A stretch of DNA of 64,000 nucleotides from assembly GCA_038243605.1 (NCBI GenBank), contig JBBSQX010000016.1, positions 22,444-86,443 of the forward strand, in the 5' to 3' direction. Numbering within the stretch: position 1 is the stretch's first letter; every line of letters begins with the position of its first letter. The notes under the pieces were generated by a model that was not told the DNA's origin, did no database searches, and worked only from the letters and a program-made list of their open reading frames with translations. This document shows, one piece after another, positions 34,925 to 43,877 of this stretch. The position numbers and the translations under genes were made by a program. This DNA is from Terrimesophilobacter sp038243605. GTDB lineage: Bacteria > Actinomycetota > Actinomycetes > Actinomycetales > Microbacteriaceae.

Positions 34925-35785
34925 TCACTCGCGTAGTGAACGAAGGATAACTCTCAGTCGCTCAAGCACAGTCGCCGGCTCTGGCCTCTGCGCCGGATCT
35001 CGCGCCGTCATCTGGGTGAGTAGCTCACGAAGTTCTGGCTCAATCAGGTCGGGGATGTCCACGTCATGTGACACGCGCATGGCAGCGGATTCCAGAAGCG
35101 TGCCCGGAAACGGGAGCTCGTGGGTGAATGCCTCCAGAAGAACCAGACCCAGCGAGTAGATGTCAGACGCCGGAGTCAATATCGCATTCGATACCTGTTC
35201 GGGGCTTGCGAAAGCAATGGTCGCGGTAATCAGGTCGCCTTCTGGCGAGGGCGAGGCGGCATCTAACGCGATGCCGAAGTCGGTCAGCCGAGCTCTCGGC
35301 CGCGACGCCGAGGTGCCGTAATCGACCAACATGATGTTGGAGGACGTGATATCACGATGAATGACACCGCGTGAGTGCACGTATTCGAGAACTTCGGCGA
35401 TCTCGAAACCAATTTCCCCAATCTCCCGCGCAGACAAATGACGCTGATCCAACATTTCCCTCAAGGTAAGTCCGCGCACGAGTTCCATGATCAGGAACGG
35501 GCGCGCATCTAACGGTGACGACTTATCAACGCCGGCGTCAATGATTGAGACAACCCCGTGGTGGCTAAGACTGGCAAGCACCCGGAGCTCGTCCCGGTGC
35601 TTCTCGCGATCCGCATCGTCGTTGGCGTTAAAGAGTTTGATCGCAATATCGCGGCCCAACACTTCATCGTGCCCTTGGAACACACTCGAGGATCCACCAC
35701 GTGCAAGAAGACGCAAAGGCCGGTAACGCCCAAGAAGCAACGGGGCATCAACAATTTGATTCGAACGGTTTTCGTGCGCACTCAT
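34925..35785 (-). CDS. Soluble Ser/Thr protein kinase
   Basis: 286 aa, essentially only a kinase domain: Gly-rich loop LLARGGSSSVFQG, Lys in DIAIKLF, catalytic loop VIHRDITSSN, DFG in LTDFGIALD, and ASPEQVSN in place of APE. It lacks the membrane helix and PASTA repeats of PknB, so it is cytoplasmic. It is 39 bp downstream of, and co-directional with, an EAL phosphodiesterase gene, so it may share the transcript. The substrate is unknown. Confidence 0.85.
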   Translation of the reverse strand: MSAHENRSNQIVDAPLLLGRYRPLRLLARGGSSSVFQGHDEVLGRDIAIKLFNANDDADREKHRDELRVLASLSHHGVVSIIDAGVDKSSPLDARPFLIMELVRGLTLREMLDQRHLSAREIGEIGFEIAEVLEYVHSRGVIHRDITSSNIMLVDYGTSASRPRARLTDFGIALDAASPSPEGDLITATIAFASPEQVSNAILTPASDIYSLGLVLLEAFTHELPFPGTLLESAAMRVSHDVDIPDLIEPELRELLTQMTARDPAQRPEPATVLERLRVILRSLRE

Positions 35786-35824
35786 TGCATCCGCCCGGCG
35801 GTGCCATAAGTGGCGTTCATCCGT

Positions 35825-36595
35825 TTAGATCGCGTTTTCGAGCAGGCTATCAAACTGTGCCTTCCGCATTGGCCTGCCAAGTAGATAACCTTGTGCCCTG
35901 TCGCAGCGCAGCGCACGCGCGCGAGCGAACTGCTCGACCGTCTCGACGCCCTCCGCCACTACCCGCAGCCCTTTGTCACGGGCAAAGGTGACTATGGCCG
36001 CGAGGAGAGTTTTCGCGGTGGCGCTCGGATCTTGCACCAGGCTTTGATCGATCTTCAGCTCCGTCGCGCGAAGCTCAAGCATCTGTTCGACCGAGGAGTG
36101 CCCAACGCCGAAGTCATCGACGGATATCGTGACGCCAACACTGCGAAGCCAATCGAGGCGGTCGGCGACCGCTGAAACGTCGACGATGGCAGTGGTCTCT
36201 GTGACCTCAATTGTCAGAAGGTTTGGATCAAGAGTTGAGGCCTTCACCTCCCCTAAAACATGGGTAGCGAAAGCTGGATCTCTCAACTGAGTGGGAGACA
36301 CATTTACCGCTACCTCGATCGGCATCGATCGCTTTTGCCAGCCAGCGGCCGCGTGACACCCCAACTGGAGCATGTGCTCACCAATCTCGTCGATCAGATG
36401 GTGCTCCTCTGCGAGCGGGATAAATATTTGCGGGGAGACGATGCCAAACTCCGGATGCACCCAACGACTGAGTGCTTCTGCACACACGATACGGCGAGTG
36501 TCGACGTCCACCTGTGGCTGATAGTAGGCGACAATTTCGCCACGCTTCACCGCGCCGTGCAATTCAGTGGCGAGTTGATCCCGCTTGTGCTTCAT
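35825..36595 (-). CDS. EAL-domain c-di-GMP phosphodiesterase
   Basis: 256 aa, a stand-alone EAL domain. Key residues are kept: EALSRW, Asn in VNVSPTQL, Glu in TIEVTETTA, DDFGVGHSS, Lys in ELKIDQSLV, EGVET and QGYLLGRP. It is therefore predicted to be catalytically active, hydrolysing c-di-GMP. With the phytochrome-GGDEF 1.6 kb away it forms a local make/break pair for this messenger. A ribosome site is not obvious. Confidence 0.88.
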   Translation of the reverse strand: MKHKRDQLATELHGAVKRGEIVAYYQPQVDVDTRRIVCAEALSRWVHPEFGIVSPQIFIPLAEEHHLIDEIGEHMLQLGCHAAAGWQKRSMPIEVAVNVSPTQLRDPAFATHVLGEVKASTLDPNLLTIEVTETTAIVDVSAVADRLDWLRSVGVTISVDDFGVGHSSVEQMLELRATELKIDQSLVQDPSATAKTLLAAIVTFARDKGLRVVAEGVETVEQFARARALRCDRAQGYLLGRPMRKAQFDSLLENAI

Positions 36596-36833
36596 CCCCG
36601 CACCAGCCCATTTTCTTTGCCGTTTCGCATCTAGTCATCTTCCGACGAGGCGACGGGATATTCAACGGGGCCCCATTTTGACACTGGAGCTGTATACTCC
36701 GTCAACTCCTATCCCGAGCAGATGCGGATGAAGAATTTTGCCGGAAGTATGGGGGTCTTGCTTCTGACTCGTCGCGACGTGCGACTTTGGTTGTGGAGGA
36801 TACACCCCACCCGGTGGCAGGTCAACGGGGCGC

Positions 36834-36897
36834 GTTGACTCATAAGAAACCTCCGCGTAGCCGGATACGTTGCCTCATTGGACAACCTCCGCGTAGC
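36834..36897 (+). repeat. Left doubled terminal repeat of the IS
   Basis: Two copies of about 28 bp, GTTGACTCAT...ACCTCCGCGTAGC and GTTGCCTCAT...ACCTCCGCGTAGC, spaced 35 bp. They are likely transposase binding sites. Confidence 0.7.
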
Positions 36898-36955
36898 GGC
36901 GTGGGGCTGGCTGGTGTTGGTCGGGTCGGTTATGCCTGTTTCTATGGAGCTGACA

Positions 36956-38143
36956 ATGAGGCAGCGGCAGGCTGTGACGAAGAAGAAAGCACTCGGGTAT
37001 CGCAGCGCGAGCCGGGCGGGCAAGTCTCGGATCTTGGACGAGTTGGTGGAGTTGACGGGTTGGCATCGCGACTACGCCCGGGCTGCGTTGCGGGATGCTT
37101 TGCGATTGAAGATCGTGACACCCAGGCGTGGGCGGGCACCAACGTATGGGCCTGCAGTCACGAGGGCTCTGGTGAAGTGTTGGGCGGTGTTGCGGGCCCC
37201 GGCCGGGAAGCGACTCGCGCCGATGTTGCCGGTTCTGGTGCCATTGCTGCGTCGCGACAATGAGCTGGATTTGACCGACGCTGAGGCTGACTTGTTGGTG
37301 CGCATGAGCGCGGCAACGATCGATCGGCGGCTTGCACCGGAGCGGGGCAAACTGCTTTCCCGGGGCCGATCTCATACCAAACCGGGGACCCTGTTGAAGT
37401 CACAGATCCCGATCCGCACCTGGGCGGACTGGGATGATGCGGTCCCTGGGTTTGTGGAGATTGATTTGGTCGGTCACGAGGGTGGCAACGCCTCCGGGGA
37501 GCACTGTTTCACCCTGACCGTTACTGACATTGCTACCGGGTGGACGGTGAACCGGTCGGTGAAGAACAAGGCCGAGAAATGGGTGTTTGACGCCCTCATG
37601 CATGTTGGACGGGTGTTTCCGTTTCCCATCATCGGCATCGATTCCGATAACGGAAGTGAGTTCATCAACCACCACCTCTTTGATTACTGCACGGCCAACA
37701 AGATCACTTTCACCCGCTCGCGTGCCAGCCACAGCAATGACGGCGCCCACGTCGAGCAGAAGAACTGGACGCACGTACGCGAACTCGTCGGCTACCACCG
37801 ATACGACACCCCCGCCGAACTTGACCTGCTGAATCAAATCTGGGAACTCGACCGCACGTTCACGAACTACCTCCTGCCTCAACAGAAACTCGTGTTCAAA
37901 CAACGCAACGGCGCGAAAGTGACCAAAAGATACGACACCGCGACCACCCCACACCAGCGCGCGATTAGACGAGACGATATGCGCAAGCGACCGATCATGC
38001 ACATGAACGCGGAATTCAAGAAGCTCAAGCCCGCGGCCCTTTCCCGCTACATCCTCGCCCTCACCGGCCAGCTCGAAACCCTCGCCCTGGCCAAGAAACC
38101 CGCCACCGTGAAACCACCTGTGAACCGGGTCTGGAACGCCTAA
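36956..38143 (+). CDS. IS transposase with rve/DDE integrase core
   Basis: 395 aa from the ATG at 36956 (MRQRQAVTKKKALGYRSASR), preceded by GGAG at six bases; in-frame ATG, GTG and TTG codons exist upstream. An N-terminal helical DNA-binding part (ILDELVELTGWHRDYARAALRDA) precedes the catalytic core with Asp in GFVEIDLVGH, Asp in IGIDSDNGSEFIN and Glu in GAHVEQKNW. The C-terminus is basic. Of the integrase-core IS groups it most resembles ISNCY/IS1202-like long transposases, but I cannot assign the family firmly. Confidence 0.85.
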   Translation: MRQRQAVTKKKALGYRSASRAGKSRILDELVELTGWHRDYARAALRDALRLKIVTPRRGRAPTYGPAVTRALVKCWAVLRAPAGKRLAPMLPVLVPLLRRDNELDLTDAEADLLVRMSAATIDRRLAPERGKLLSRGRSHTKPGTLLKSQIPIRTWADWDDAVPGFVEIDLVGHEGGNASGEHCFTLTVTDIATGWTVNRSVKNKAEKWVFDALMHVGRVFPFPIIGIDSDNGSEFINHHLFDYCTANKITFTRSRASHSNDGAHVEQKNWTHVRELVGYHRYDTPAELDLLNQIWELDRTFTNYLLPQQKLVFKQRNGAKVTKRYDTATTPHQRAIRRDDMRKRPIMHMNAEFKKLKPAALSRYILALTGQLETLALAKKPATVKPPVNRVWNA

Positions 38144-38147
38144 CCCT

Positions 38148-38207
38148 CCCGAAGGTTTCTACTTGAGGCAACGAATCACCTTCCCGGAGGGATTGACATG
38201 AGGCAAC
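38148..38207 (-). repeat. Right doubled terminal repeat of the IS
   Basis: Read on the minus strand: GTTGCCTCATG...CCCTCCGGG from 38207 and GTTGCCTCAAG...ACCTTCGGG from 38172. The copies have the same 35-bp spacing as the left end. Confidence 0.7.
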
Positions 38208-38254
38208 AGGCGGGGGTTGTCGTGCTGTTGCCTGACAACGCAAGCCCTACAACG

Positions 38255-38290
38255 AAAAAGCGGGCGAGCGACACAGTCGCCCACCCGCTT
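38255..38290 (-). terminator. Rho-independent terminator of the GlsB-like gene
   Basis: On the minus strand AAGCGGGTGGGCGAC - TGT - GTCGCTCGCCCGCTT forms a long stem with wobble pairs, followed by a T5 run (complement of 38255-38259). It lies 10 bp past the gene's stop codon. Confidence 0.8.
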
Positions 38291-38300
38291 GCTCTAAAAC

Positions 38301-38567
38301 TTATGCGCGGCGTGAGCCTCGCGTAACGAGCCCGTAGATAAGCAGTACAAGAATTGCTCCACCGATGGCGAGGAGCCACGTGGTGAGGTCGAAGAACCCT
38401 TCCAGACCAACGCCCAGGAGTGAACTACCGATGAACCCACCGAGCAGCGCGCCTACTACGCCAAGAATTAGCGTGATAAACCATCCACCACCCTGATTAC
38501 CAGGCAGAATTGCCTTTGCGATTGCACCCGCGATTAATCCGAGAACGATCCAAGCGATGATACCCAT
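38301..38567 (-). CDS. GlsB/YeaQ/YmgE family stress membrane protein
   Basis: 88 aa with three hydrophobic helices rich in glycine (IIAWIVLGLIAGAIAKAILPG, GWFITLILGVVGALLGGFIGSSLL, WLLAIGGAILVLLIYGLV) and a basic tail RGSRR. This matches the transglycosylase-associated/GlsB family, small membrane proteins linked to general stress. AGGAGG precedes the ATG by seven bases. Confidence 0.88.
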   Translation of the reverse strand: MGIIAWIVLGLIAGAIAKAILPGNQGGGWFITLILGVVGALLGGFIGSSLLGVGLEGFFDLTTWLLAIGGAILVLLIYGLVTRGSRRA

Positions 38568-38748
38568 CGTCGACCTCCTATTAGATAACTTCTGTTTCCC
38601 GCGTATCGGGACGGGACTAATAGAAGCAGAAAGTGAGAGTGGCGCACCACCCCTTGTTTTGTCACGGGCAGAGTGGTAGTACCTCTCCCGAGCGCGAGTC
38701 TGAGCGGGTACTTATACGTGGTGTGAAACCTCTGCGCAAGCCCCCTTC

Positions 38749-38777
38749 TTGACGTGCAAGATGTAAGACGATGTAAT
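38749..38777 (+). promoter_or_regulatory. Sigma-70-type promoter of cphA
   Basis: TTGACG (38749-38754) and TGTAAT (38772-38777) are exactly 17 bp apart. Transcription would start near 38784, giving a leader of about 35 nt that contains the AGAGGAG ribosome site. This is the best -35/-10 match seen in the window. Confidence 0.7.
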
Positions 38778-38818
38778 CGTGAACATCAATTCACGTCAAA
38801 GGTCAGAGGAGCACGGTG

Positions 38819-41545
38819 ATGCGAATAGTTGAGCGCTCGGTGTACAAAGGTCCGAACCTTTACAGCCAGACTCCCATGGTTCGCTTCATGCTAGATCTTG
38901 ACGAACTCGAGTCACATCCCACGAACACGCTTCCCGGATTTGTCGACGCGCTCCAAGCATCCGTTCCCGGTTTGCGCAATCATCAGTGCTCGCGCCGTCA
39001 CACAGGAGGCTTTTCGGAGCGACTGCACGAAGGCACGTGGATGGGCCATGTGATCGAGCACGTTGCCCTGGAGTTGCAAACCGCAGCCGGTTCGCCGGTG
39101 ACCCGCGGTAAGACGCGCTCTGTTAGATCGCGACCAGGCGTCTATAACGTGCTCATCTCATATGCCAACGCGGAGGTCGCTTTGCTTGCCGCCCGCATCG
39201 CAGTCGAACACGTCACGTCGTTGCTCCCAGACCACCTCGCCCACACAACTGGGCTCGATCGTCTCGCTAGCCCCTTTGCGAGACTGCCGGAGGAGAGCAT
39301 TGCAGGGTTCCTCGCTCTGCAGCAGATGATCTCTCGAACCCGGCTTGGGCCGACGACTCAGAGCCTGCTGGATGCAGCTACCGCTCGCGGGATCGAGTCG
39401 GAGTTCGTAGTCGAGGGCGGATTCATTCGCCTCGGGACGGGGGCACGCCAGCAGCGCATACGCGCCAGTATCACTTCCCGTACCTCACACATTGCCGTGG
39501 AGTTAGCCGGCAACAAGGCGCAGGCAAAGGCTGTGCTCCGCCAGGCAGGAATTCCTGTGCCTCGCGGCGTTGTCGTGAGAGATGCTGAGACCGCGGCTTT
39601 GGCGATTAATGAACTCCGGGCGCCTCTCGTCACAAAGCCACTCGACGGAAACCACGGAAGGGGCATCAGTCTGGGCCTCATGACCGCAGCAGAGATTCGA
39701 GCGGGCTTTTTCACCGCGTCTCTTCACAGCACCCGCGTCATCGTCGAAGAGCAGCTCGTCGGCCGCGACTACCGGCTTCTCGTCGTCGGCGGCAAATTTG
39801 TGGCGGCCTCCGAACGTCGACCAGCCCACATTATGGGTGACGGAAGAAGCACAGTGCTGGAGCTGATTGACGTCATGAACTCTGACCCACGTCGAGGCAA
39901 TGGCCATAGTTCAGTTCTTTCTCGCGTTCACGTCGACGCGGGCTTACACGACGTGCTGGGTTCACAAGGCTTCGGCATCGAGAGTGTGCCGAAGGCAGGT
40001 CAACACGTGGCGTTGCGCCACGCTGCCAACCTTTCTGCCGGTGGAGACGCGGTCGACCGCACGGATGAAGTGCATCCGGCAACCGTCACCATGGCTGAGC
40101 GCGCCGCGCGCATCATCGGCCTTGACGTGGCAGGGCTAGACATCATCACTGCCGACATCTCGGCGAACATGACGGATGGCTGCGGCGGGGTCGTCGAGAT
40201 CAACGCTGCCCCCGGATTGCGGATGCATCTGAGCCCGTCAGAGGGAATACCGCGAAATGTAGCGGCACCGATCATGGGGAGTCTTTTTCCTCACCGGATT
40301 TCCTCTCGCATACCCATCACCGCGGTGACAGGAACGAATGGTAAATCGACGACCGTGCGAATGATCGCCCACATACTCGCCCACAGCGGACTCACCGTTG
40401 GCATGACGACGACTAGCGGCATCTACGTAGGCGATCAACTCGTGCACGCAGTAGACGCTAGCGGCCCGAAAAGCGCTCGAATGATCTTGGCAGACCCCAC
40501 AGTGGAGTCAGCCGTGCTCGAGACGGCCAGAGGCGGAATCATCCGCGAAGGGTTGGCTTTTCGCCGCGCCGATGTGGGTGTCGTGATGAACGTTGCGGCT
40601 GATCATTTGGGCATGAAGGGAATCAACAGCCTCGATGACCTCGCCCGAGTTAAAGGCGTCGTCGCACGGAATGTTTACCGCCGAGGCACCACGGTATTGA
40701 ACGCGGACGACCCACGCACAAGGGCAATGGCGTCGTATGCCGGTGGACGAGTTGCGTATTTCACGACAAAAGAAGGAGAACTAGACCAACACCTCGAGAA
40801 CCATCAGCGTGAAGGAGGGCTCCTAGCCAGGGTGGAGACAATCGCTCACCGCACAACGCTATGGCTTCATGAGGGAGGGGCTGCTCACATCATTATGGAC
40901 GCAGCGGAGATACCCGCCACGATGGGCGGAGTCGCGTTGTTCAATACACAAAATGCGCTCGCGGCGATACTGGCAGCGCACGCGCAAGGGATTCCGCTGG
41001 CTGCCATTCGGGCAGCCATGCGCACGTTTGAAAGTTCATTTCAGCAGAACCCCGGACGGTTGAACATCACGACGGCTCCCGGATTCACGGCGATTCTGGA
41101 CTATGCGCACAACCCTGCGGCTATGGACGCGCTCGGCGCTGTCGTCGCTCATCTTAAATCTACGCACGATCGGGCGATCGGGGTTGTGAGCATTCCGGGA
41201 GACAGGCGAGACGCGGATATCCGCGAAATCGGGCGCATAGCCGCCACCATTTTTGACGACCTCGTGTTTCGGGAGCGGCCAGACGGCCGCGGCCGCGTGG
41301 CCGGTGGCGTGCTCGCCCTGCTGTCGGAGGGCGCGCAGCAAACGGGAATGAGCGTTGAGCGGATTAGAAGAGTGGCGGACGAGCACGCGGCAGTGCAAAC
41401 TGCCCTCGAGATGGCAGGACCAAATGACCTTGTGGTTGTCGCGCCGACCGAAGTTACACAGTCATGGGAGCAGATCACAACGTTCCGCATGACGCTGAAG
41501 TCGCGCATCCACGCCGAGCGACTCCCTTTTCCCGCCACCGCGTGA
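38819..41545 (+). CDS. cphA: Cyanophycin synthetase
   Basis: 908 aa from the ATG at 38819 (a GTG lies directly before it; AGAGGAG gives better spacing to the ATG). The N-terminal domain (about 1-200) is followed by an ATP-grasp domain (VTKPLDGNHGRGISLGL, VEEQLVGRDYRLLVVGGKFVAASERRPAHIMGDG) and a Mur-ligase-like domain with P-loop VTGTNGKSTT near 503, then LETARGGIIREGL and LDYAHNPAAMDAL. CphA polymerises aspartate and arginine into the nitrogen reserve cyanophycin. No cyanophycinase (cphB) or isoaspartyl dipeptidase is nearby. Confidence 0.92.
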   Translation: MRIVERSVYKGPNLYSQTPMVRFMLDLDELESHPTNTLPGFVDALQASVPGLRNHQCSRRHTGGFSERLHEGTWMGHVIEHVALELQTAAGSPVTRGKTRSVRSRPGVYNVLISYANAEVALLAARIAVEHVTSLLPDHLAHTTGLDRLASPFARLPEESIAGFLALQQMISRTRLGPTTQSLLDAATARGIESEFVVEGGFIRLGTGARQQRIRASITSRTSHIAVELAGNKAQAKAVLRQAGIPVPRGVVVRDAETAALAINELRAPLVTKPLDGNHGRGISLGLMTAAEIRAGFFTASLHSTRVIVEEQLVGRDYRLLVVGGKFVAASERRPAHIMGDGRSTVLELIDVMNSDPRRGNGHSSVLSRVHVDAGLHDVLGSQGFGIESVPKAGQHVALRHAANLSAGGDAVDRTDEVHPATVTMAERAARIIGLDVAGLDIITADISANMTDGCGGVVEINAAPGLRMHLSPSEGIPRNVAAPIMGSLFPHRISSRIPITAVTGTNGKSTTVRMIAHILAHSGLTVGMTTTSGIYVGDQLVHAVDASGPKSARMILADPTVESAVLETARGGIIREGLAFRRADVGVVMNVAADHLGMKGINSLDDLARVKGVVARNVYRRGTTVLNADDPRTRAMASYAGGRVAYFTTKEGELDQHLENHQREGGLLARVETIAHRTTLWLHEGGAAHIIMDAAEIPATMGGVALFNTQNALAAILAAHAQGIPLAAIRAAMRTFESSFQQNPGRLNITTAPGFTAILDYAHNPAAMDALGAVVAHLKSTHDRAIGVVSIPGDRRDADIREIGRIAATIFDDLVFRERPDGRGRVAGGVLALLSEGAQQTGMSVERIRRVADEHAAVQTALEMAGPNDLVVVAPTEVTQSWEQITTFRMTLKSRIHAERLPFPATA

Positions 41546-41670
41546 TGCCGCTGGCGGTGAGAGACAATCTCAAGCCCGCTCGTAAATAGAACGTCGGCAA
41601 TGTGGGGCAATCCTGAGGGCTCGCCTCATAGTGACGCATTCCGTGAGTACGCCGAGCGCGTAGGGCGCGA

Positions 41671-41694
41671 GGCTCCCGCAAAGTCTGCGGAGCC
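41671..41694. terminator. Hairpin downstream of cphA
   Basis: GGCTCCCGCA - AAGTC - TGCGGAGCC forms a 9-bp stem with one bulge. It lies between the convergent cphA and SRPBCC genes and could end either transcript. No long T tract. The other bases of 41546-41759 show no gene. Confidence 0.45.
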
Positions 41695-41759
41695 CGGGGC
41701 TTTCGTGCCAGTCATAATCTGTCCATTGAGATAAGGAAGTGGGTCGCGAGCGCGACGAC

Positions 41760-42215
41760 TTAGTTTTCGACTTCGCCTCGCCACGCGCCGGATTCGGTGT
41801 GCTTCTTCTCTATAAACTCTTTGAAGTTCGCCAAATCTTTCTTTACCGCGTGCTGGCCAGCTCCAAGCAATGAACCGGCCATTTCGAGGAAGCCTTCTGG
41901 TTCCCAATCGATCTGCACAGTGACCCGCGACGTGTCTTCACTGAGCTTGTGAAAAGTGACGACCCCAGCATGGTCCGTGTCTCCCCCAGTGCTCTTCCAT
42001 GCGACGCGCTCATCGGGGTGCTGCTCCGTGACAATCGCGTCGAATTCCCGCGTAGCGCCACCGACGTTCACCTTCCAATGGGTGTGGGTGTCATCGGTCT
42101 GCGTGATCGATTCAACTTCATCAAGGAAGTGCGGAAAGCTCTCAAACTGTGTCCATTGGTTGTAGGCCATTGTGACTGGAACGTCCACGTCGATCGTCTC
42201 GATAATCTGAGTCAT
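41760..42215 (-). CDS. SRPBCC family protein (polyketide cyclase/START-like fold)
   Basis: 151 aa from the ATG at 42215, with AAAGGAG upstream. MTQIIETIDVDVPVTMAYNQWTQFESFPHFLDEVESI is the usual N-terminus of the stress-type SRPBCC proteins, and the C-terminal helix (GAGQHAVKKDLANFKEFIEKK) closes the ligand pocket. Such proteins bind hydrophobic ligands; the actual role is unknown. Confidence 0.85.
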   Translation of the reverse strand: MTQIIETIDVDVPVTMAYNQWTQFESFPHFLDEVESITQTDDTHTHWKVNVGGATREFDAIVTEQHPDERVAWKSTGGDTDHAGVVTFHKLSEDTSRVTVQIDWEPEGFLEMAGSLLGAGQHAVKKDLANFKEFIEKKHTESGAWRGEVEN

Positions 42216-42381
42216 GCGAGTTCTCCTTTTGTTTTGATCCTTTTCCATTTTTGCTCCATGCTCGCCCTGGAGTTAGGGGTTGAGTTCTCAGCAAAAATCG
42301 GGTATCTCGCGACCCGCAGCCCACCTAACATCGTGACGTTCTCCATGCTCATCATCAGACTGTCGGGCTAACCTCTTGTGC

Positions 42382-43776
42382 ATGGCACCGGCGCTCACCC
42401 TTATAGACGCACTCGCAGAGTGGGTCGGGTCTCAACGGTGGTTCGTCGGGGGCGGAATGCATCCGCAGCTGGCGCTCGTCGCCTCTGTGACTTTGCACTC
42501 TGATGAAGATACGCGCGTGCAAATTCTCGTGATCTCGGATGACGGCGGCGCGCGACCCGTGTTCTATCAAGTTCCTGTCGTGCTTCGGCGCGAGCGTCGA
42601 GAAGACTCCGATCTCGGATTTATCGGTCCTTTTGTAGGTACCGACGAAACGCCCTGGTTTGCGTATGACGGACCGACGGATGCAGCGTTCACGGATCGCT
42701 TGCTCACGTTGTTGGTGGGCGGCGGGGAGTTCGCGAGCGACCACGCTCGCGTTGTTTCCGACTCGGGAGTTCAACCCGTGTGGAAGAACCTGCATTCCGC
42801 GGTATTGCGCGGCGAACAGTCAAACACGTCTGTCGTGTACTCGACGGGTACAGGGCCAGATGACGAAGGCATCCCGCGCCTGATCTGCAAGATCTTTCGA
42901 ATGCTGCACCACGGGGAGAACCCCGATGTCGTTCTGCAAACGGCACTCTTCGATGCCGGGTCTGAGTCGGTTCCCCAGATTGCGGGTAGCGTCATCGGGG
43001 AGTGGCCAGACGACACCCAACCGACGGGGCGCGCTCGGGGCCATCTCGCCTTCGCCCAGAATTTTCTTGACGGCGCCGAAGATGGCTGGACTCGTGCGCT
43101 CGACTCGGTCGCCCACGGCACCGACTTCGCGGAGGATGCTCGCCGCATTGGCGCCGCAACAGCCGACGTGCACGCAACGCTTGCCGCGGTGATGCCCACG
43201 CGAAGAGCAAACGAAGCAGATGTCGCTAACACCATTTTTGCCTGGCAACGTCGCTTGGATGCGGCCATCGCTGAAGTGCCAGAACTTGAGCCAACCCGGT
43301 CCACGATCGAGGCACTTTACGCCCGCGCGGAGTCCACGGTGTGGCCTCGGTTGCAGCGAATCCATGGCGATCTGCACCTAGGCCAGGTGCTCGCGGCACC
43401 GGATGGAGCCTGGACGATCATCGACTTCGAGGGTGAACCGTTACGCCCGCTTGCCGAGCGCTCCCTCCCCGATATTCCGTTGAGAGACCTTGCCGGCATG
43501 TTGCGCAGCATCGATTACGCGGCGGGCTCCCACACTGCGACAGAGGGCGCGGTGGCGTGGGCCAGCGCGTGTCGGCGCGCATTCCTCGACGGGTACATAG
43601 AGCGCTCAAAGGTTGACGTTCGACAAGATCGTGCCCTGCTCGACGCCTTTGAACTGGACAAGGCGCTGTATGAGGTCGTGTACGAGGCGCACAATCGGCC
43701 AGCGTGGATGCCCATCCCGATCGCCGCTGTGCGCCGGCTAGCGAACCGTCAGATGCAGCTTTCCGACAAACCCTAG
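42382..43776 (+). CDS. mak: Maltokinase
   Basis: 464 aa; the ATG at 42382 (MAPALTLIDALAEWVGSQRWFVGGG) lies seven bases after a TAACCT -10 box, fitting a leaderless mRNA. The aminoglycoside-kinase-like fold has the catalytic loop RIHGDLHLGQVL (near 328), IIDFEGEPLRPLAERS and RDLAGMLRSIDYA, all typical of Mak. It makes maltose-1-phosphate from maltose and ATP, the substrate for GlgE glucan elongation. It is usually next to or fused to treS; here the GH13 trehalose synthase-like gene is 17 kb away and glgE is not in the window. Confidence 0.88.
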   Translation: MAPALTLIDALAEWVGSQRWFVGGGMHPQLALVASVTLHSDEDTRVQILVISDDGGARPVFYQVPVVLRRERREDSDLGFIGPFVGTDETPWFAYDGPTDAAFTDRLLTLLVGGGEFASDHARVVSDSGVQPVWKNLHSAVLRGEQSNTSVVYSTGTGPDDEGIPRLICKIFRMLHHGENPDVVLQTALFDAGSESVPQIAGSVIGEWPDDTQPTGRARGHLAFAQNFLDGAEDGWTRALDSVAHGTDFAEDARRIGAATADVHATLAAVMPTRRANEADVANTIFAWQRRLDAAIAEVPELEPTRSTIEALYARAESTVWPRLQRIHGDLHLGQVLAAPDGAWTIIDFEGEPLRPLAERSLPDIPLRDLAGMLRSIDYAAGSHTATEGAVAWASACRRAFLDGYIERSKVDVRQDRALLDAFELDKALYEVVYEAHNRPAWMPIPIAAVRRLANRQMQLSDKP

Positions 43777-43877
43777 AGATGATCGGTCGTCCCGCAATGC
43801 GCCCGTCACCGGGCAACTGTTCGCAGGGGAACCGCTTCCGGACTCGAATGACCATCGCATCTCGATACCATGGACTC

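Larger units (their letters stand above)
36833..38208 (+). mobile_element. Insertion sequence with doubled terminal repeats, about 1.38 kb
   Basis: A DDE transposase gene is flanked by inverted ends, each carrying two tandem copies of a GTTGCCTCA...CCTCCGCG-type motif. Left copies begin at 36834 (GTTGACTCAT) and 36869 (GTTGCCTCAT). Right copies, on the other strand, begin at 38207 and 38172. Both pairs have a 35-bp spacing. GGCG at 36829-36832 and 38209-38212 could be a 4-bp target duplication. The element looks intact. It lies between the EAL gene and the GlsB gene and interrupts no recognisable gene. Confidence 0.75.

Noticed and set aside
36662..36831. Direct TCAACGGGGC copies at 36662 and 36822 as an IS target duplication
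   Set aside because: Both copies lie on the same side of the IS, so they cannot be its target duplication; chance is likely.
41740..41752. Shared 12-mer AAGTGGGTCGCG with 53391-53402
   Set aside because: Short GC-rich match next to two different hairpins; likely chance at this window size.
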